Source: Chloroflexota bacterium
Lineage (GTDB): Bacteria > Chloroflexota > Limnocylindria > P2-11E
Assembly (NCBI GenBank): GCA_013695575.1
Contig: JACDAF010000119.1
Coordinates: 1 to 6,457 of the forward strand
DNA: 6,457 nucleotides
Direction of reading: 5' to 3'
This document shows, one piece after another, positions 6,166 through 6,457 of the stretch. Position numbers and translations under genes: made by a program. Under the pieces are notes generated by a model. It was not told where the DNA came from and made no database searches. It saw only the letters and a list, made by a program, of their open reading frames with translations. Numbering within the stretch: the first letter of the stretch is position 1; every line of letters begins with the position of its first letter.

Positions 6166-6297
6166 CCGCAGGGCTCGAGCGGCTCGGCAGCTCTCCTCGC
6201 ACGACGATCTGCTCCTCGCACCACGACCTGCAGCTCCGCCTCCAGCTCTTGTCGCCCGCCCCTGATCGGGCCCCGGGCGCGCGGTGAAGGGTGCCCG
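6166..6297 (+). other. Non-coding spacer between DUF4396-like gene and repressor promoter
   Basis: No supported reading frame. It contains an 8-bp palindrome GCTCGAGC (6173-6180), a 19-bp tandem duplication (6193-6230), and an imperfect stem in which GCCCG (6254-6258) can pair with CGGGC (6274-6278) and CCC with GGG inside around a TGATC loop. The last could act as a weak terminator for the DUF4396-like gene, but there is no T-tract. Confidence 0.4.
6193..6230 (+). repeat. 19-bp tandem duplication, two units
   Basis: Unit 1 (6193-6211, CTCCTCGCACGACGATCTG) is followed without a gap by unit 2 (6212-6230, CTCCTCGCACCACGACCTG). The units differ at 2 of 19 positions. The repeat lies in the spacer after the DUF4396-like gene and has no inverted symmetry, so it looks like a replication-slippage duplication rather than an operator. 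Confidence 0.8.
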
Positions 6298-6327
6298 CCC
6301 ATCCCCCTGGGGAGGGGTATACTGCCG
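6298..6327 (+). promoter_or_regulatory. Operator/promoter copy 2: G/C inverted repeat plus TATACT -10
   Basis: CCCATCCCC (6298-6306) and GGGGAGGGG (6309-6317) form 9-bp arms with one mismatch around a CT spacer, followed by TATACT (6318-6323) and GCCG. The right half and everything to 6327 match copy 1 (GGGGTATACTGCCG identical); the left half differs by a one-base slip in the C-run and an A insertion. The predicted transcription start is near 6329-6331, giving a leader of about 46 bases to the repressor gene. Autoregulation by the encoded repressor is the natural reading. Confidence 0.72.
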
Positions 6328-6362
6328 TGTGGCGGCGCGTCGCGCGTGCGCCAGCTCGGAGC

Positions 6363-6368
6363 AGGGAG
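6363..6368 (+). promoter_or_regulatory. Ribosome binding site for the CsoR-family gene
   Basis: AGGGAG lies 7 bases before GTG 6376. An in-frame TGA at 6370-6372 rules out any earlier start, so GTG 6376 is the only start upstream of the conserved region. Confidence 0.65.
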
Positions 6369-6375
6369 ATGAGCC

Positions 6376-6457
6376 GTGATCGCAGAAAAGAAGGTCCTCG
6401 ATTCGCGTCTCGCGTCGATCGAGGGACACATCAAGGGCATCCGCAAGATGGTCGGCG
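6376..6457 (+). CDS. CsoR/RcnR/FrmR-family transcriptional repressor (3' partial, N-terminal 27 codons)
   Basis: The first 27 residues begin MIAEKKVLDS and contain RLASIEGHIKGIRKMVG (11-27), which matches the family's helix 1 pattern RL-x-x-IEGQ-x-x-GI-x-x-M. This family (DUF156) forms all-helical tetramers that bind G/C-tract operators and release DNA on sensing Cu(I), Ni/Co, formaldehyde or persulfide. The first effector cysteine normally follows within about ten residues of this point, in a DRYC-like motif, so it lies outside the window and the ligand class cannot be told. Only residue H18, at the usual Q of IEGQ, is notable here. The start is fixed by an in-frame stop at 6370-6372 and a Shine-Dalgarno at 6363-6368. 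The gene is preceded by its own copy of the operator, so it is probably autorepressed and also controls the DUF4396-like gene. Confidence 0.85.
   Translation, partial: MIAEKKVLDSRLASIEGHIKGIRKMVG

Noticed and set aside
5578..6429. A 283-codon - strand frame over the DUF4396-like gene and both operators
   Set aside because: It has shadow-like composition and crosses both promoter elements. The + strand genes have clear family matches.
6327..6457. GTG 6327 or ATG 6369 as alternative starts for the last gene
   Set aside because: Both lie in frames other than the CsoR-family frame; only GTG 6376 opens the frame with the conserved IEG-x-x-x-GI-x-x-M pattern.

Overview
This is a 6.5 kb, GC-rich stretch (strong G/C preference at third codon positions) of bacterial chromosome-like DNA with all recognisable genes on the + strand. 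The GC content, strong Shine-Dalgarno sites mixed with one apparently leaderless gene, and the gene families suggest a high-GC soil or sediment bacterium such as Chloroflexota or Actinomycetota. The sequence alone does not settle the phylum, and no RNA gene or phylogenetic marker is present.

Region 1 (1-5633) looks like a catabolic and uptake block. It opens with a 5'-truncated FAD-dependent oxidoreductase of the PHBH/UbiH type (1-1245). Next is a PIG-L/LmbE-fold protein (1303-2061) that resembles the GalB (4-oxalomesaconate hydratase) branch but lacks the usual metal-ligand motif. Three parts of a peptide/nickel/opine-type (Dpp/Opp) ABC importer follow: a family 5 lipoprotein solute-binding protein (2111-3718), a DppB-like permease (3794-4744) and a DppC-like permease (4734-5633). 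The permease genes overlap by 11 bp. A very stable GC hairpin separates the binding-protein gene from the permease genes and probably sets their relative expression. No ATPase subunit is present. A plausible reading is import of a small organic substrate and its oxidation or hydration, but the substrate cannot be read from sequence.

Region 2 (5634-6457) is a separate, metal- or stress-responsive unit. It holds a small four-helix membrane protein of the DUF4396 type (5719-6165) and the first 27 codons of a CsoR/RcnR/FrmR-family repressor (from 6376, running off the window). Each gene is preceded by the same G/C-tract inverted repeat fused to a TATACT -10 element, with 14 identical bases shared between the two copies. 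This strongly suggests that the repressor controls both its own gene and the DUF4396 gene. At the first copy the predicted transcription start falls on the GTG start codon, so that mRNA is probably leaderless. This two-operator DUF4396/CsoR-family module is the most interesting part of the window. The effector (copper, nickel/cobalt, formaldehyde or persulfide) is undetermined because the sensor's ligand residues lie beyond the window.

Non-coding stretches are short, the longest being 6166-6375. No mobile element, CRISPR array, tRNA or rRNA was seen.
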